Source of the DNA: Acrocarpospora macrocephala
GTDB taxonomy: Bacteria > Actinomycetota > Actinomycetes > Streptosporangiales > Streptosporangiaceae
Assembly: GCF_009687865.1 (NCBI RefSeq)
Contig: NZ_BLAE01000060.1
Coordinates: forward strand, 1-64,000
Direction of reading: 5' to 3'
Length of the DNA: 64,000 nt
Both the position numbers and the translations under genes were made by a program. This document shows positions 24,675 through 33,800 of the stretch, one piece after another; within the stretch, counting starts at the first letter, position 1, and every line of letters begins with the position of its first letter. The notes beneath the pieces were generated by a model. It was not told the DNA's origin. It saw nothing but the letters and a program-made list of their open reading frames with translations, and made no database searches.

Positions 24675-26299
24675 CTAGGGCGCCCGCCGGTAGCTGCGCG
24701 TGACGAAAAGTTGCTGGCGGGCGTATTGCTGGTGGAGGGCGGACAGGCCGACCGCTGCGCCGAGTTCGGCCCAGCTCACGGGCTTGGGGAGACTTCTGGC
24801 GACGGTGAGTGCTTCGTATTCGTCCCTGTCGAGTTGGTGGAGGATCTGGCGGGTTCGCTCGATGGTCAGCGTCACGAGCGCGATCGCGGCATCCGGCGTT
24901 GGATTCGGGTCAGAGCGGACTGCGGCCAAGGCGTCCTCGAGCGGGAGGAGTTCCCCACGTTCTCGCCATGCCAAAGCGGCGGGTCCCGAAGCGTAGTAGT
25001 CGGTAAGCAACTCCAGCCCGGTCAGTGCCGGTGTGGTCGATCTGGTGGATTTAGGAGGCGGCGAGGGGTTGAGGTTGCGCGGAGGTAGGCGTCTGAGGGC
25101 TTCTGCGAGGGCGGGAGATCGCCGGGAACTGGTGCGGATGGCCTCGGCCGTCTGCTGGTCGTGCTTGGCGCGGGCGATGAGGTCGTGGAACGTGTCGCGT
25201 GCGCTTTCTGGTGAAGGCTTGTTGAGAAGCTTGCGCGTGATGCAGAGCAGGGCGGCGCGGGCGAGAGAGTTGGCCGGTGAAGCGGCCCAGGGGGAGCGGA
25301 AGCCTTGCCTGATGGGGGTGGTGGAGGCGTCTTGATGCCGCAGGCGCAGCTCGACTTCGCGTCGATCGCCGCGGCGAGCGTGGAGGATGGGCAGAGTCGG
25401 CGGGTTGCTGGCCAGGAGAGCAACACCAGGCTGGCCGTGAGGGCGGTGTCGGTGAAGTACTGGAACGGATCGACGGCCCTGCCCAAGACCGTGGGTTGTG
25501 GTGCCAGGGGTCCTTCGGGTTGGACGTAGCCAAGCAGCTCTGTCTGAAGCTTGAGGAGGCGGCGCAGGTCGGAAGCGTCCAGCGGGGTGTCGGCGTATGC
25601 GGTGGTGTCGGTGAGCATCGCTCCGCAGGCCTGTTTGCGTGGCCTGAGCGCGTCGGGGATCTTCTCCAGGGTGATTCCGACGGTGGCGCGGCATTGCAGA
25701 GGATGCAGGCCGGGATCGGTTGCCCGGTCGATCGCGCAGGGCGGGGATTGCGAGTTGGTGGTGCGCAGGCAGGAGCCGCAGCGGTCGGATAGGAGTGTCA
25801 TGTGCGCCGGGCAGATGAAAACTGTGGGCAGATGCCAGTGTTTGCGCCAAGGGCCGCCGAGTTCGGTCTGGATGGGGCTGCCGTCACCGGTCAGGCATTG
25901 AGGGCACCAGCGGCTGGCGGCGGTGAAGACCCAGGGAATCTCGAAGGCGGGGCGGCGGTCATCGGGGGATCTGGTGCCTCGCCGGTCGGCATGCCGGTGG
26001 GGTTGTAGGGCGGTGAAGGACGCCATCTGCAGGTTCTCGGCTTCTTGCCCGGTGAGGCGAGTGCTGTGGGCGAAGGCGCGGAGGGTGGAGGCGTCGTCGA
26101 AGGAGGCGAGCCGGCGGCTGGGGATGTGGTGGGGTATGTGGGCCGGAAGACCGAGTCGCTTGACGGGAGGAACGAGGCCGGTCAGGACGGCTAGCTGGGA
26201 GGGGGCGATCTCCAGCCGGTAGGAGAGCCGCAGGAGATAACCGCGAAGCGATTCATCGGGCAGCGGGTCCAGGCTCCGGGGCAGAGGAAGGGTGTCCAT
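24675..26299 (-). pseudogene. tniQ: TniQ/TnsD-family target-site protein, frameshifted
   Basis: The N-terminal frame starts at ATG 26299 (MDTLPLPRSLDPLPDESLRGYLLRLSYR). It carries TniQ hallmarks, including zinc-ligand clusters WCPQC, FICPAHMTLL and CGSC. Sense is lost after CACGIK at about 25,330, where low-complexity Pro appears. The continuation (DASTTPIRQGFRSPWAASPANSLARAALL) lies in another frame and runs to the TAG at 24675, ending in a helix-turn-helix-like region (VSWAELGAAVGLSALHQQYARQQL). A one-base gain or two-base loss would explain it. TniQ proteins choose the insertion site and recruit TnsC. Intact length would be ~540 aa. Confidence 0.75.
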
Positions 26300-26324
26300 G
26301 TCCGTTCCGTGGTCGGTTCTGTGG

Positions 26325-27593
26325 TCAGCTCGCTGAGGGCCTGCTGGCCGGTCCCCGGTCGTCAAAGACCGTGTTGCGGCCGCGTTTGGCGGGGGGCGAG
26401 GTTGCCGGAGGGGCAGGAATTTCGGGGATCTCCCCGGCTTCAGGGTCGCGTCCGGAGACGTCGCGCAACTCGATGGCAATGCCATCCAGGAGGCTGACGG
26501 TGAGTTTCTCTGTGCCGCTGTCGATCGCGGCCGCGCAGCCGTCTTCGATGAGCCGTTCCAGCAGGCCGACGACTCCCTGGGTGCGGCGGAACAGGTATTC
26601 CGGCATGTCGCCGGTGGTCAGCATGCCCGGTTCGGCACGGAACAGCCGCAGGCAGTCCTCCATGCCGGCCAGGTGGTGGGCCCAGGTCGCGATACCGGCC
26701 GGAGTGTCGTAGCGGAAGGGGTTGAGGTCGATCAGATCGAAGCGCCGGTCGGTCTGCGTCCCGGCCTCGTCGTTGAAGTAGCTCTTGCCGCCCTTGCGGG
26801 GTGGGAAGTGCCATTGGCCGGATGCCGGGTCGTGGTGTCCACCGGTCAGCAGGCCTGATTTTCGGATGCCGACTCCCACGAGGATGAGCGTGACGTTCAT
26901 GCTCATCAGCCCGCGCATCAGGTCGAGGGCGTCCTGGTCGGCTTCGCGGTGCATCTTCAGCCGGGTCACATCGTCCAGGATCAGTACGCGGGTGCCATGG
27001 TCACGCAGCGATGCGCGGACCAGTCGGCAGAGCTGGGGCAGGGTCGCGCCCCGGGGGATCGGTGCGCCGAAGAAGTCGAGGATGGCTTCGCAGACGCTCT
27101 TCGGCTTGGCGGTCACGGGTGTCTGGACGTAGGCGACCGGGGCGTGCAGATCCCTGGTTCCCGCGACGGCGTCAGGGTTGAGCTGCTGGTGCAGATCACG
27201 CAGGAAGTCCTCGAAGGCGGCCGCGCTGTCGCAGACCGTTTCCGTCTTCCCCTGGAAACCGCCCCCGGAGATCATCAGACCGGACTGCGTGGTCGCCTTG
27301 GTCTTCAGCAGGTTGTTCTGGATCCGGAACCGCATCAGCCGGTCGACGGCCGCGCTCATCGGGGTCTCCAGCAACGGCAGGTTGACGTGCGTGGCGGTGC
27401 GGTGCAGGTCATGCAGCGCTTTGCGGCGCGGGCCCAGCCGGCGGTAGTCCGCCAGCGTCAGCCGCGGTGCCGGGAGGAAGGATGCCCGGCTGAGCCGATA
27501 ATGCTGCCAGCCCGCGAGGGTCTCGCGGTCCGGTGGCGGTGCCGGGAGCACGAACGGACTGACAACATCTCCGGGAGGCTCAGGCTGAGTCAT
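26325..27593 (-). CDS. tnsC: TnsC/TniB-like transposition AAA+ ATPase
   Basis: This 422-aa protein has Walker A GGGFQGKTET (residues ~110-118), Walker B VLILDDVTRL and a sensor region LILVGVGIRKSGLL. These proteins polymerise on DNA, connect TniQ-marked targets to the TnsAB transposase and regulate immunity. The ATG overlaps the end of the tnsB-like frame (ATGA). The gene looks intact, unlike its neighbours on both sides. Confidence 0.88.
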   Translation of the reverse strand: MTQPEPPGDVVSPFVLPAPPPDRETLAGWQHYRLSRASFLPAPRLTLADYRRLGPRRKALHDLHRTATHVNLPLLETPMSAAVDRLMRFRIQNNLLKTKATTQSGLMISGGGFQGKTETVCDSAAAFEDFLRDLHQQLNPDAVAGTRDLHAPVAYVQTPVTAKPKSVCEAILDFFGAPIPRGATLPQLCRLVRASLRDHGTRVLILDDVTRLKMHREADQDALDLMRGLMSMNVTLILVGVGIRKSGLLTGGHHDPASGQWHFPPRKGGKSYFNDEAGTQTDRRFDLIDLNPFRYDTPAGIATWAHHLAGMEDCLRLFRAEPGMLTTGDMPEYLFRRTQGVVGLLERLIEDGCAAAIDSGTEKLTVSLLDGIAIELRDVSGRDPEAGEIPEIPAPPATSPPAKRGRNTVFDDRGPASRPSAS

Positions 27594-28441
27594 GTCCGCT
27601 GTCCTCCGGGCTCTCTGCCGTGTCCACGGCAGGCAACAGGAACAGGTTGCCGCGGCCGGTAGCTGTCTCCCAGGCGGGGAGGCAGGCTGGACTGCTGAGG
27701 AACCGCCGCTTCACGTCGGCGCCTCCGTTCGGCATCAACCGCCCTAACCGCCAGTGCGGGGCGCTGCGTCATGGGCAGGACCAGCTGGCGCAGCAGCACC
27801 TCGCGCGAGGCCATGCTCATCCGCGAGCGTCGTAACGACTCCTGCCGAACCTCATAGATCGCTTCCAGGACCAGGTCGGTGACGCTGGGATGGCCGCCTC
27901 CCGGCCGGAGCCACCGGCCGTCCGCGCAGCCCAACGCGCCAAAACGTCGCTTGCGGACCTCCCACCTGATCAACGTCCGGTAGCCGACCTTGTCCAGTGC
28001 CAGCAACCGGGCGTGCTCACGGTCGAGCATGCGCAGTTCGGCGACCTTCGCGTGGCGCCTCTGGGTGAGCGTGGTGATCGCCGGGTCGTAGGCCGCCTTC
28101 GGCTCGCCCGGGCCGGGCCGTGTGGGGGCGCCGCCGCGGAAGCCGGTGGCGACTTCCAGCAGGTGCGCCATCCGTAAGGCGACCAGGTCCTGCTGATGGG
28201 GTGTCAGATCGTCGAGCACGGCTGGCTGACGGCTGCCCTTGGCCGGCGATCCCGCGGCCTGCGGTTCCATTCCGAAGCCTGCGTGAGTGATCAAATACCG
28301 GATGTTCATGCGCTCCCGCAGCCCGTTCTCGCTGGTCAGCACTACCCGGCTGTGCTGAGGTTCGAGTCGATCGACCACCCAGCGCATGCCATGCATCTCC
28401 AGGTCCGAGCCGACCGCAAGGTTCAGTAATCCCGCACTCAT
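27590..28441 (-). pseudogene. tnsB: TnsB-like transposase reduced to its N-terminal DNA-binding part
   Basis: This 283-aa frame has the N-terminal features of TnsB/TniA-like transposases (MRWVVDRLEPQHSRVVLTSENG..., DREHARLLALDKVGYRTLIRWEVRKRRFG, a winged-helix domain and HPSVTDLVLEAI). TnsB normally runs to 600-700 aa with an RNase-H DDE core, and none of that core is here. From about 27,750 to 27,580 an alternative frame (RRFLSSPACLPAW...RGNLFLLPAVD) has the high third-position GC of real genes, whereas the open frame does not. That is what an internal deletion joining the N-terminus to the original C-terminal tail would leave. It starts overlapping the tnsA stop. Confidence 0.7.
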
Positions 28442-29280
28442 CGCCCGTCCTCCTCGCCGGGGTAAATGATCGAGTCGTCGGTGAGCGGGCGAGCCAGGTC
28501 AACGCCTGCCCGCCGCCACCACAACAGGTGCAGCAGCTGCGCGCGAGCGACCGCCGGGGCGATCGTGCCGGACACCAGCGTGCCGAAGGAGCAGGGCCCG
28601 GATCGCGTCCTGTCCAGGATGAGCGGCCGCAGCTCCAATGGATCAGACGACGACCGGCGCTGGGAGGAGATGCCGTCCAGCGTCGTCATCACCTGCTGCC
28701 GCCAGCCAGCCACCACCAGATACCGCCACCCGCAGGCCAGCGCGACCTCCGCCGTGGCGGCGAACTTCACCCGGTCCTCCGCGCCGATCCGGCCCTGAGG
28801 GCGGACATCGATCAGCCAGGTCCCCGTAGTAGTGATCACCAGGACATCGGGGGCATGCTTCACAGCGCCGTCTGGCGTGACGAAGTGCAGCCAAAACGGC
28901 TGACACAACAGCGTGGCGATCCCGCCCAGGAAGTCCAGTGCGAGCAGGAGCTTGGCTTCCTGCAGACTCTCAAATCCCACCTGCAGCCCCGTACTGACCA
29001 TGAAGGCCAGCCCGGGCCTATGTCTTTGCCCCGTCCGCCATGTGAACCGGCGCACCGGCTCAGCCCGATGCACCTCGAACGAGGGGATGTCACGGACGGG
29101 ACAGACCACTTCCGCGCTGTTGACCCGCCACGACGTCGTCCATCTCCGAGACCAGTCCGGGCTCATGGTCCAGCCGAGCTCGCTCCAGGACACCGCTCCC
29201 GGATTTCCGACGATCAGGTCCAGTAGGCCACAGCGGTGCGAGAGAACCTCGCTTGTGTCAGACCGTCCCAGCGGTACCAT
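28438..29280 (-). CDS. tnsA: TnsA-like transposon endonuclease
   Basis: This 280-aa protein is the first gene from the right end. The nuclease core reads FESLQEAKLLLALDF (Glu), CQPFWLHF, KHAPDVLVITTTGTWLIDVRP (Asp then DxR, where many family members have a Lys), then FAATAEVALACGWRYLVV. TnsA cuts the 5' ends of the element so that transposition is cut-and-paste. The ATG at 29280 gives the longest form. An ATG at 29166 (MSPDWSRRWTTSWR) is an equally good start by family resemblance. The C-terminal part may contact TnsC. Confidence 0.82.
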   Translation of the reverse strand: MVPLGRSDTSEVLSHRCGLLDLIVGNPGAVSWSELGWTMSPDWSRRWTTSWRVNSAEVVCPVRDIPSFEVHRAEPVRRFTWRTGQRHRPGLAFMVSTGLQVGFESLQEAKLLLALDFLGGIATLLCQPFWLHFVTPDGAVKHAPDVLVITTTGTWLIDVRPQGRIGAEDRVKFAATAEVALACGWRYLVVAGWRQQVMTTLDGISSQRRSSSDPLELRPLILDRTRSGPCSFGTLVSGTIAPAVARAQLLHLLWWRRAGVDLARPLTDDSIIYPGEEDGR

Positions 29281-29326
29281 CGCACCACCGTAGAAATCAC
29301 GAAACGTTCGGATCTATATACACAGA

Positions 29327-29490
29327 GTGACAGTTGTGTCCTAGCAGAATGATCACGGTGACAACAACCGCAAGCGACCCCGCCCAGGTGACAATCACGC
29401 CTGGGAACAAGTGACAAATACCGCTGGGCAAGAGGTGCCGAGGACCTCGACGCGGCAGGCACTCAGTGACAGTTATCGCTGGGGGTCACA
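29327..29490 (+). repeat. Transposon right end: five TnsB-type sites and terminal inverted repeat
   Basis: Five direct sites begin GTGACA at 29327, 29358, 29388, 29411 and 29466. The last two read GTGACAAATACCGCTGGG and GTGACAGTTATCGCTGGG, with the others more degenerate. The outermost site forms the terminal inverted repeat ending GGGGGTCACA at 29490. An asymmetric end with more sites than the other side is typical of Tn7-like elements, where the tnsA-proximal right end holds a dense array. Confidence 0.8.
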
Positions 29491-29495
29491 CGATC
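29491..29495. repeat. Target-site duplication CGATC, right copy
   Basis: This is the second copy of the 5-bp duplication flanking the transposon. Only 5 bp separate it from the stop codon of the membrane-protein gene at 29501. Confidence 0.8.
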
Positions 29496-29500
29496 GCACC

Positions 29501-30439
29501 TCAGCCTGGCACGGGTGTCTGGGGGACCGGCTTTCCGCGTCGGGCCAGCACGAACATGATGACGGCCGGGATGAGCAGGCCGAGCGAGCCGAACAGCCAG
29601 GAGCCGGTCATCCAGAGGACCAGCAGGTCGTAGCCGGTCATGAGCAGCACCGGGACGGCGGCCAGCACGATCGTGCGTCGACCGGTCGCGGTGCGGGCGG
29701 CCTGGCCCGCGAGGACCGCCAGCACGGTGAGCGGCAACATGAACAGGATGGCCTCCGTCTCGTAGCCCAGGGAACCGATCGTCTCGTAGAACCAGTTCTC
29801 GAACTGGTAGAGCTGCGGCAGCCCCGCGCCGACCAGCAGCGCCGACCAGCCGAGCACTTTCCGGTACGGCACGACCGGCCGGTCCGGGCGCAGCGTCACC
29901 AGCACCGCGACCAGCACGACCGGCGCGAACTGGAGAACGACGGGTAACGGCTGGCTGGAACTGAACGAGTACATGTCAGAGAAATCGAGAGGCAACACCT
30001 GCGGCAGCGACCAGGCCAGATAGCCGGCCGCCCAGGCCCAGGCCGCCCCCGCCGCCAGCCAGCGCGGCGCGCGCAGAATCAGCACGGCCACCAGCGCCAG
30101 CGCTAAACCGAACGCGGTCGCGGGCGCCCAGAAATACCCGTTCCAGAACAAGAACAGGGACTGAGGGACCAGCTCGCAGGCCAGCACCAGCGTCGCGACC
30201 AGCCCCGCCAGCGCGAACGCGCTCCGCCAGGACGGGCCCGACTCCGGGCCGAAGGCGTGCCGGAGCCGGATCCGCGCCGCTCCCCGGATCAGGTCGGCCG
30301 ATTCCGCGACCTTCGGACGGGTGCGCCCCGGCTCCGCACCCGCCATCAGGACCCCGAGCATCTCCTCCTCGTGCACCGCGCGATGCGCCTGCGGATACCA
30401 CCGCAGCAGCCGCCGGTACCGGGCTTCCAGATCGGTCAT
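29501..30439 (-). CDS. Polytopic membrane protein paired with a PadR regulator
   Basis: This 312-aa protein has an N-terminal cytoplasmic stretch LEARYRRLLRWYPQAHRAVHEEEMLGVLMAG, common in actinomycete membrane proteins that follow PadR genes, then about eight hydrophobic segments. The biochemical role is unknown. The start overlaps the PadR stop (ATGA), so PadR probably controls it. The transposon inserted 5 bp past its stop codon and separated it from the Clp_N gene, which would otherwise be the next gene on the same strand. Confidence 0.75.
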   Translation of the reverse strand: MTDLEARYRRLLRWYPQAHRAVHEEEMLGVLMAGAEPGRTRPKVAESADLIRGAARIRLRHAFGPESGPSWRSAFALAGLVATLVLACELVPQSLFLFWNGYFWAPATAFGLALALVAVLILRAPRWLAAGAAWAWAAGYLAWSLPQVLPLDFSDMYSFSSSQPLPVVLQFAPVVLVAVLVTLRPDRPVVPYRKVLGWSALLVGAGLPQLYQFENWFYETIGSLGYETEAILFMLPLTVLAVLAGQAARTATGRRTIVLAAVPVLLMTGYDLLVLWMTGSWLFGSLGLLIPAVIMFVLARRGKPVPQTPVPG

Positions 30440-30774
30440 GGCATCCCCCAGGCCGTGCTGAAACGCTGCCGCAGCCGGGTGGTGGCGGCGTTGGCGTGCC
30501 GGGTGATCCGGTCCACCTCCTCGGCCAGGCGGGTCGCGCCTTCGCCGGTGAGCCGGTAGTAGCGGCGCACCCGGCCGTCGACGATCTCTTCGCGATCGGC
30601 CTCGATCAGTCCTTCGGCGCGAAGCCGGTCGAGAGCGGCGTACAGGGTCCCCGCCCTCAGCACCACTCGCCCCTCGGAGATCTCGGCCACGTCGGTGATC
30701 ACGCCGTAGCCGTGCTGCGGCCCCGCCGCGAGCGCGGTCAGGATCAGGAACGTCGGCTCCTGCATCTGTCTCAT
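30436..30774 (-). CDS. PadR-family transcriptional regulator
   Basis: This 112-aa protein is a PadR winged helix (EPTFLILTALAAGPQHGYGVITDVAEIS, LRAGTLYAALDRLRAEGLIEAD, RRYYRLTGEGATRLAEEVDR). PadR proteins repress membrane-transport or stress genes, often including themselves. It is translationally coupled to the membrane-protein gene, and an AT-rich inverted repeat lies just upstream. Confidence 0.9.
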   Translation of the reverse strand: MRQMQEPTFLILTALAAGPQHGYGVITDVAEISEGRVVLRAGTLYAALDRLRAEGLIEADREEIVDGRVRRYYRLTGEGATRLAEEVDRITRHANAATTRLRQRFSTAWGMP

Positions 30775-30782
30775 GTCATCTA

Positions 30783-30805
30783 TATATACCGCTCATCGGT
30801 ACATA
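30783..30805 (-). promoter_or_regulatory. Candidate PadR operator
   Basis: The inverted repeat TATATACC (30783-30790) - 7 bp - GGTACATA (30798-30805) lies 9 bp upstream of the PadR start. PadR regulators bind AT-rich dyads of this type, so autoregulation is likely. It also fills most of the gap to the NACHT gene's end. Confidence 0.55.
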
Positions 30806-30833
30806 GTGCGGGCTTTACCCGCTGATCTGACGG

Positions 30834-33800
30834 TCACGCCTCCTCTTCCGGAGCCGGAAGCAGATGTGGCGCGCACTTCCCCAAAATGCGCTGGAACGGA
30901 TTCTGGAACCGCCGGGTCTTCGACGACACGGCCTTGCCTAGGAGCAACGCCAAGCCTGCCGAGGCCACGACGACGACCCAGCCTGCCCAGGTCCCGATCG
31001 ACGGCTCCAGCCACGCGACGGTGGTGACCGCGCCATAGATGAGGAACCCGGACGCGACGATAAAGCCCCCGAATAGCATGGTGAACCCGCTCACCCCGCC
31101 AAGGAGATCGTTGGACAGCTTGCCCATGTCCTCCAACACGACGATCACTACGCTGGCGATCACGACGACGGTGGCCACCGCAACGATCCAGGCGATCCAT
31201 GCCGGACCAAACGTCCACGATCCGGTGATTGTGCCCCACAGCCTCACGGATCCCGCTATCGCAAAACACCACGCCAGCAGCCCCCACACGATGGTTCGGA
31301 TCAGCCGCAGCACGCGTGGCTCCGGTGTGCGCTCCGCCAGCGCCTCCCAGTCCTGCCGGCTGCAGCGCCTGGCTCCGAAGCTGGCCACCAGTATGAGCCC
31401 GACGCGCCAGTCGAGGGCGCGGATTATTTGCCTGCTGGCTCCGCCCTCTACGGTTTTGTCGATGACCCGGTCCGCCAAGGCCTGAGCGGCGACCTGCACA
31501 CGCGGTTCAACGGTCCCTGAAAGTGCCGCCAGCCCCACGTTCTCAAGCATCGCGTAGCTCTCCTGGGGAGAGCCCCGAACATGCGCCAGGACGGAGACGC
31601 CGGGAACGTGCTCGCGTAGCTCGTCCATCCGCTTTTTCGTGATGGCATCCATCGACCACACCACCCGCTCACCACCACGGGACCCCAGCCTGGCGGCGTG
31701 CAACGGCAATGCGATCAACGGAGTCACCGGAGGCAGCGGGCCGAGGGCGTCCGCCCTGATGCCCTCGCTGATAAGCCAGGCGACCCTGCCCACGACCGAC
31801 GACAGACGCGGCGACCACTCCCGCCGGTAGGGCTTGACGACCCACTCCAGGCGCTCACCGGGCACGACCTCATCGCGACGGTCCTTGTCCAGCACGGCCC
31901 GTACGTCGTCGCTGTTCAGCAGCACCGCCAGCCACCATGCGGCCGACAGGCGCGCGGACTCCGGCGCGGGGGAATCCGGCGCGAGCAGGGGCACCAGCGC
32001 CTCGGCGGCGGCCGGGGTGCCGATCAGGCCGATGTCGTCGATCGCCCAGAGCAGACCCCGGTGCGCGGCCTTTCGCAGCGGGGGGATCGCCAGCTCTCCC
32101 ATCGAGCGCAGCTCAGCGCGGGCGAACGGGTCCAACGACGCCTGCTCGGTCAGCGCGGCCCCGGCCTCGGAATGGCCGGAGGCGGCGAGCACGCGGATCG
32201 CCTGGCGCCAGGGCTCGCCGATGGCGGGCGCGGGAACCGGCAGGCGATCCGCAGGCTCGCCGACGGCGCCTGGATGCGCCTGGCCGACCATGCGCAGGAG
32301 CGTGTCCAGCACCGTCCTACCGCGCGGGCCGCCGACGCCCGCGAGCGCGCCCAGTGCGCGGACGGTCGAGTCCGCCAGCACGACGCCTGAGGTCAGCTGG
32401 CCGAGGAAGTGGCCGATGACCTCGTCGGCGAACGCGCTCTCGACCCGAGTGGCCTCGGCCAGGCAGCGCACGACCAGCACGCGTCCCTCGTCGCTCTCGC
32501 CGGTGTAGATCGCCCGCAGCAGCGGCGCCGAGTCGTCGGCTACCAGGCCACACCACAGCCGGACGACCTCACGCCACGTCTCGGGATGACGCCGATAATG
32601 CTGGAGTAGTTCCTCCCAGTTCTTCCCCAGCTCCAGCGCCGCCAGGTATTCCTGCAACGTCAGGTGCCGGAAGCCGTAGAGCTCCTCGGCCCCCTCCAGG
32701 CGGATCAGCAACCGGCTGCGCTCGACGATCTCGCGGATCACCTCGTCGGCCTCCGCGCGGTCGAGGTTGAAGTCGTCGCCCTCGGCCCGGATGACCGCCA
32801 GCAGATCCCGGCGGGTGATGGCCCTGCGGTCGCCGCGGCCGTCGGCCTCCTGCCTGCTCATCAGCATCAGCGCGACCTTGCGCAGGATCGCCAGCTTGAT
32901 GGCGGGACCGTGCCGGGTGACCTGGCCGAGGCCCCGGGCCTCGTCGCGGCGGAGCAGGTACGCGACGGCCTTCTCGTAGAACTCCGAGCGTGAGCGCGGC
33001 ATCCGCTCGCCCCGTTCGCCGAACACGCCCTCCAGGTGCAGGTACGCGATCATCGTGAGCAGCATCGGGCTCCGCGCCAGGCTCAGCACGGGGCGGTTGG
33101 CCTGGAGCGCGCCGAACAGCGACTCCATCCGCTCGTCGTCCTTGAGCAGGTGCCGCAGCAGCAGGCGCAGCGCCGCGTCATCGAGGTCGGCGACCTTCAT
33201 CGGCGGGCCGAACTCGGCGGCCAGCTCGCCGTCGTAGACCTCGTCGCGGCAGGTCACGACCATCGGGCAACTGTGGTGCCGCTGGGCCAGGTCCTTCAGC
33301 TCGGCCAGCGCCGCGGCGTAGCGGTCGCGCAGCACCTCGTCCAGGCCGTCGAAGTACAGGCGCAACCGGCCCTCCCCGAGGGCGGCGTCGAGCTGCTTGA
33401 GCGTGAACTGCCACTTGCCATGGCTCAGCGCCCGGGCGACCAAGTCCTTCAGCGTCGCGCCGCTGGTGCCGTACAGGTGCAGGTCGACGAGCACGGGGAC
33501 GGACGGGTCGCGGCGCGGGTCCCTGGTCCACTCCAGCATCAGGTGTTTGAGCAGCATCGACTTCCCGGCGCCCGGTTCGCCGACGACCACGGCGCGGTCC
33601 GCTTTGCGCAGCCGCTCCTCGACGTCGAGTCGCTCGCCGTCGGATTCATACCGTACGGGGATGTAGACCTCCTCGACGGCGATCGGGGCGTCGTCGCGGC
33701 GGAAGCCCATCGTGTGGGTGCCGTAGTTCTTGCGGACAGCGGCGACATACAGCTTCAGCGCGCGGCGCTTGAGCAGGTTGTGCTCGGGCCCGGCCTGCAG

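Larger units (their letters stand above)
18922..29490. mobile_element. Tn7-like transposon carrying an NLR/amyloid-motif cargo
   Basis: The element is 10,569 bp. It begins TGAGAC and ends with the complement TGTGAC. The terminal 25 bp (18922-18946 and 29466-29490) are inverted repeats matching at 19 of 25 positions, flanked by CGATC duplications. Several GTGACA-headed sites repeat inward at each end, as TnsB-binding sites do. The transposition genes tnsA-tnsB-tnsC-tniQ sit at the right end reading inward. The cargo, read from the left end, is a helical-repeat membrane protein, an NLR-like ATPase, a small motif-bearing protein and a hydrolase remnant. tnsB has no catalytic domain and tniQ is frameshifted, so the copy is probably immobile unless helped in trans. 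There is no CRISPR array or cas gene. Confidence 0.85.

Noticed and set aside
18922-29490. CRISPR-associated transposon
   Set aside because: No repeat-spacer array and no cas12k or Cascade-like gene is present in the element; targeting would have been by TniQ alone.
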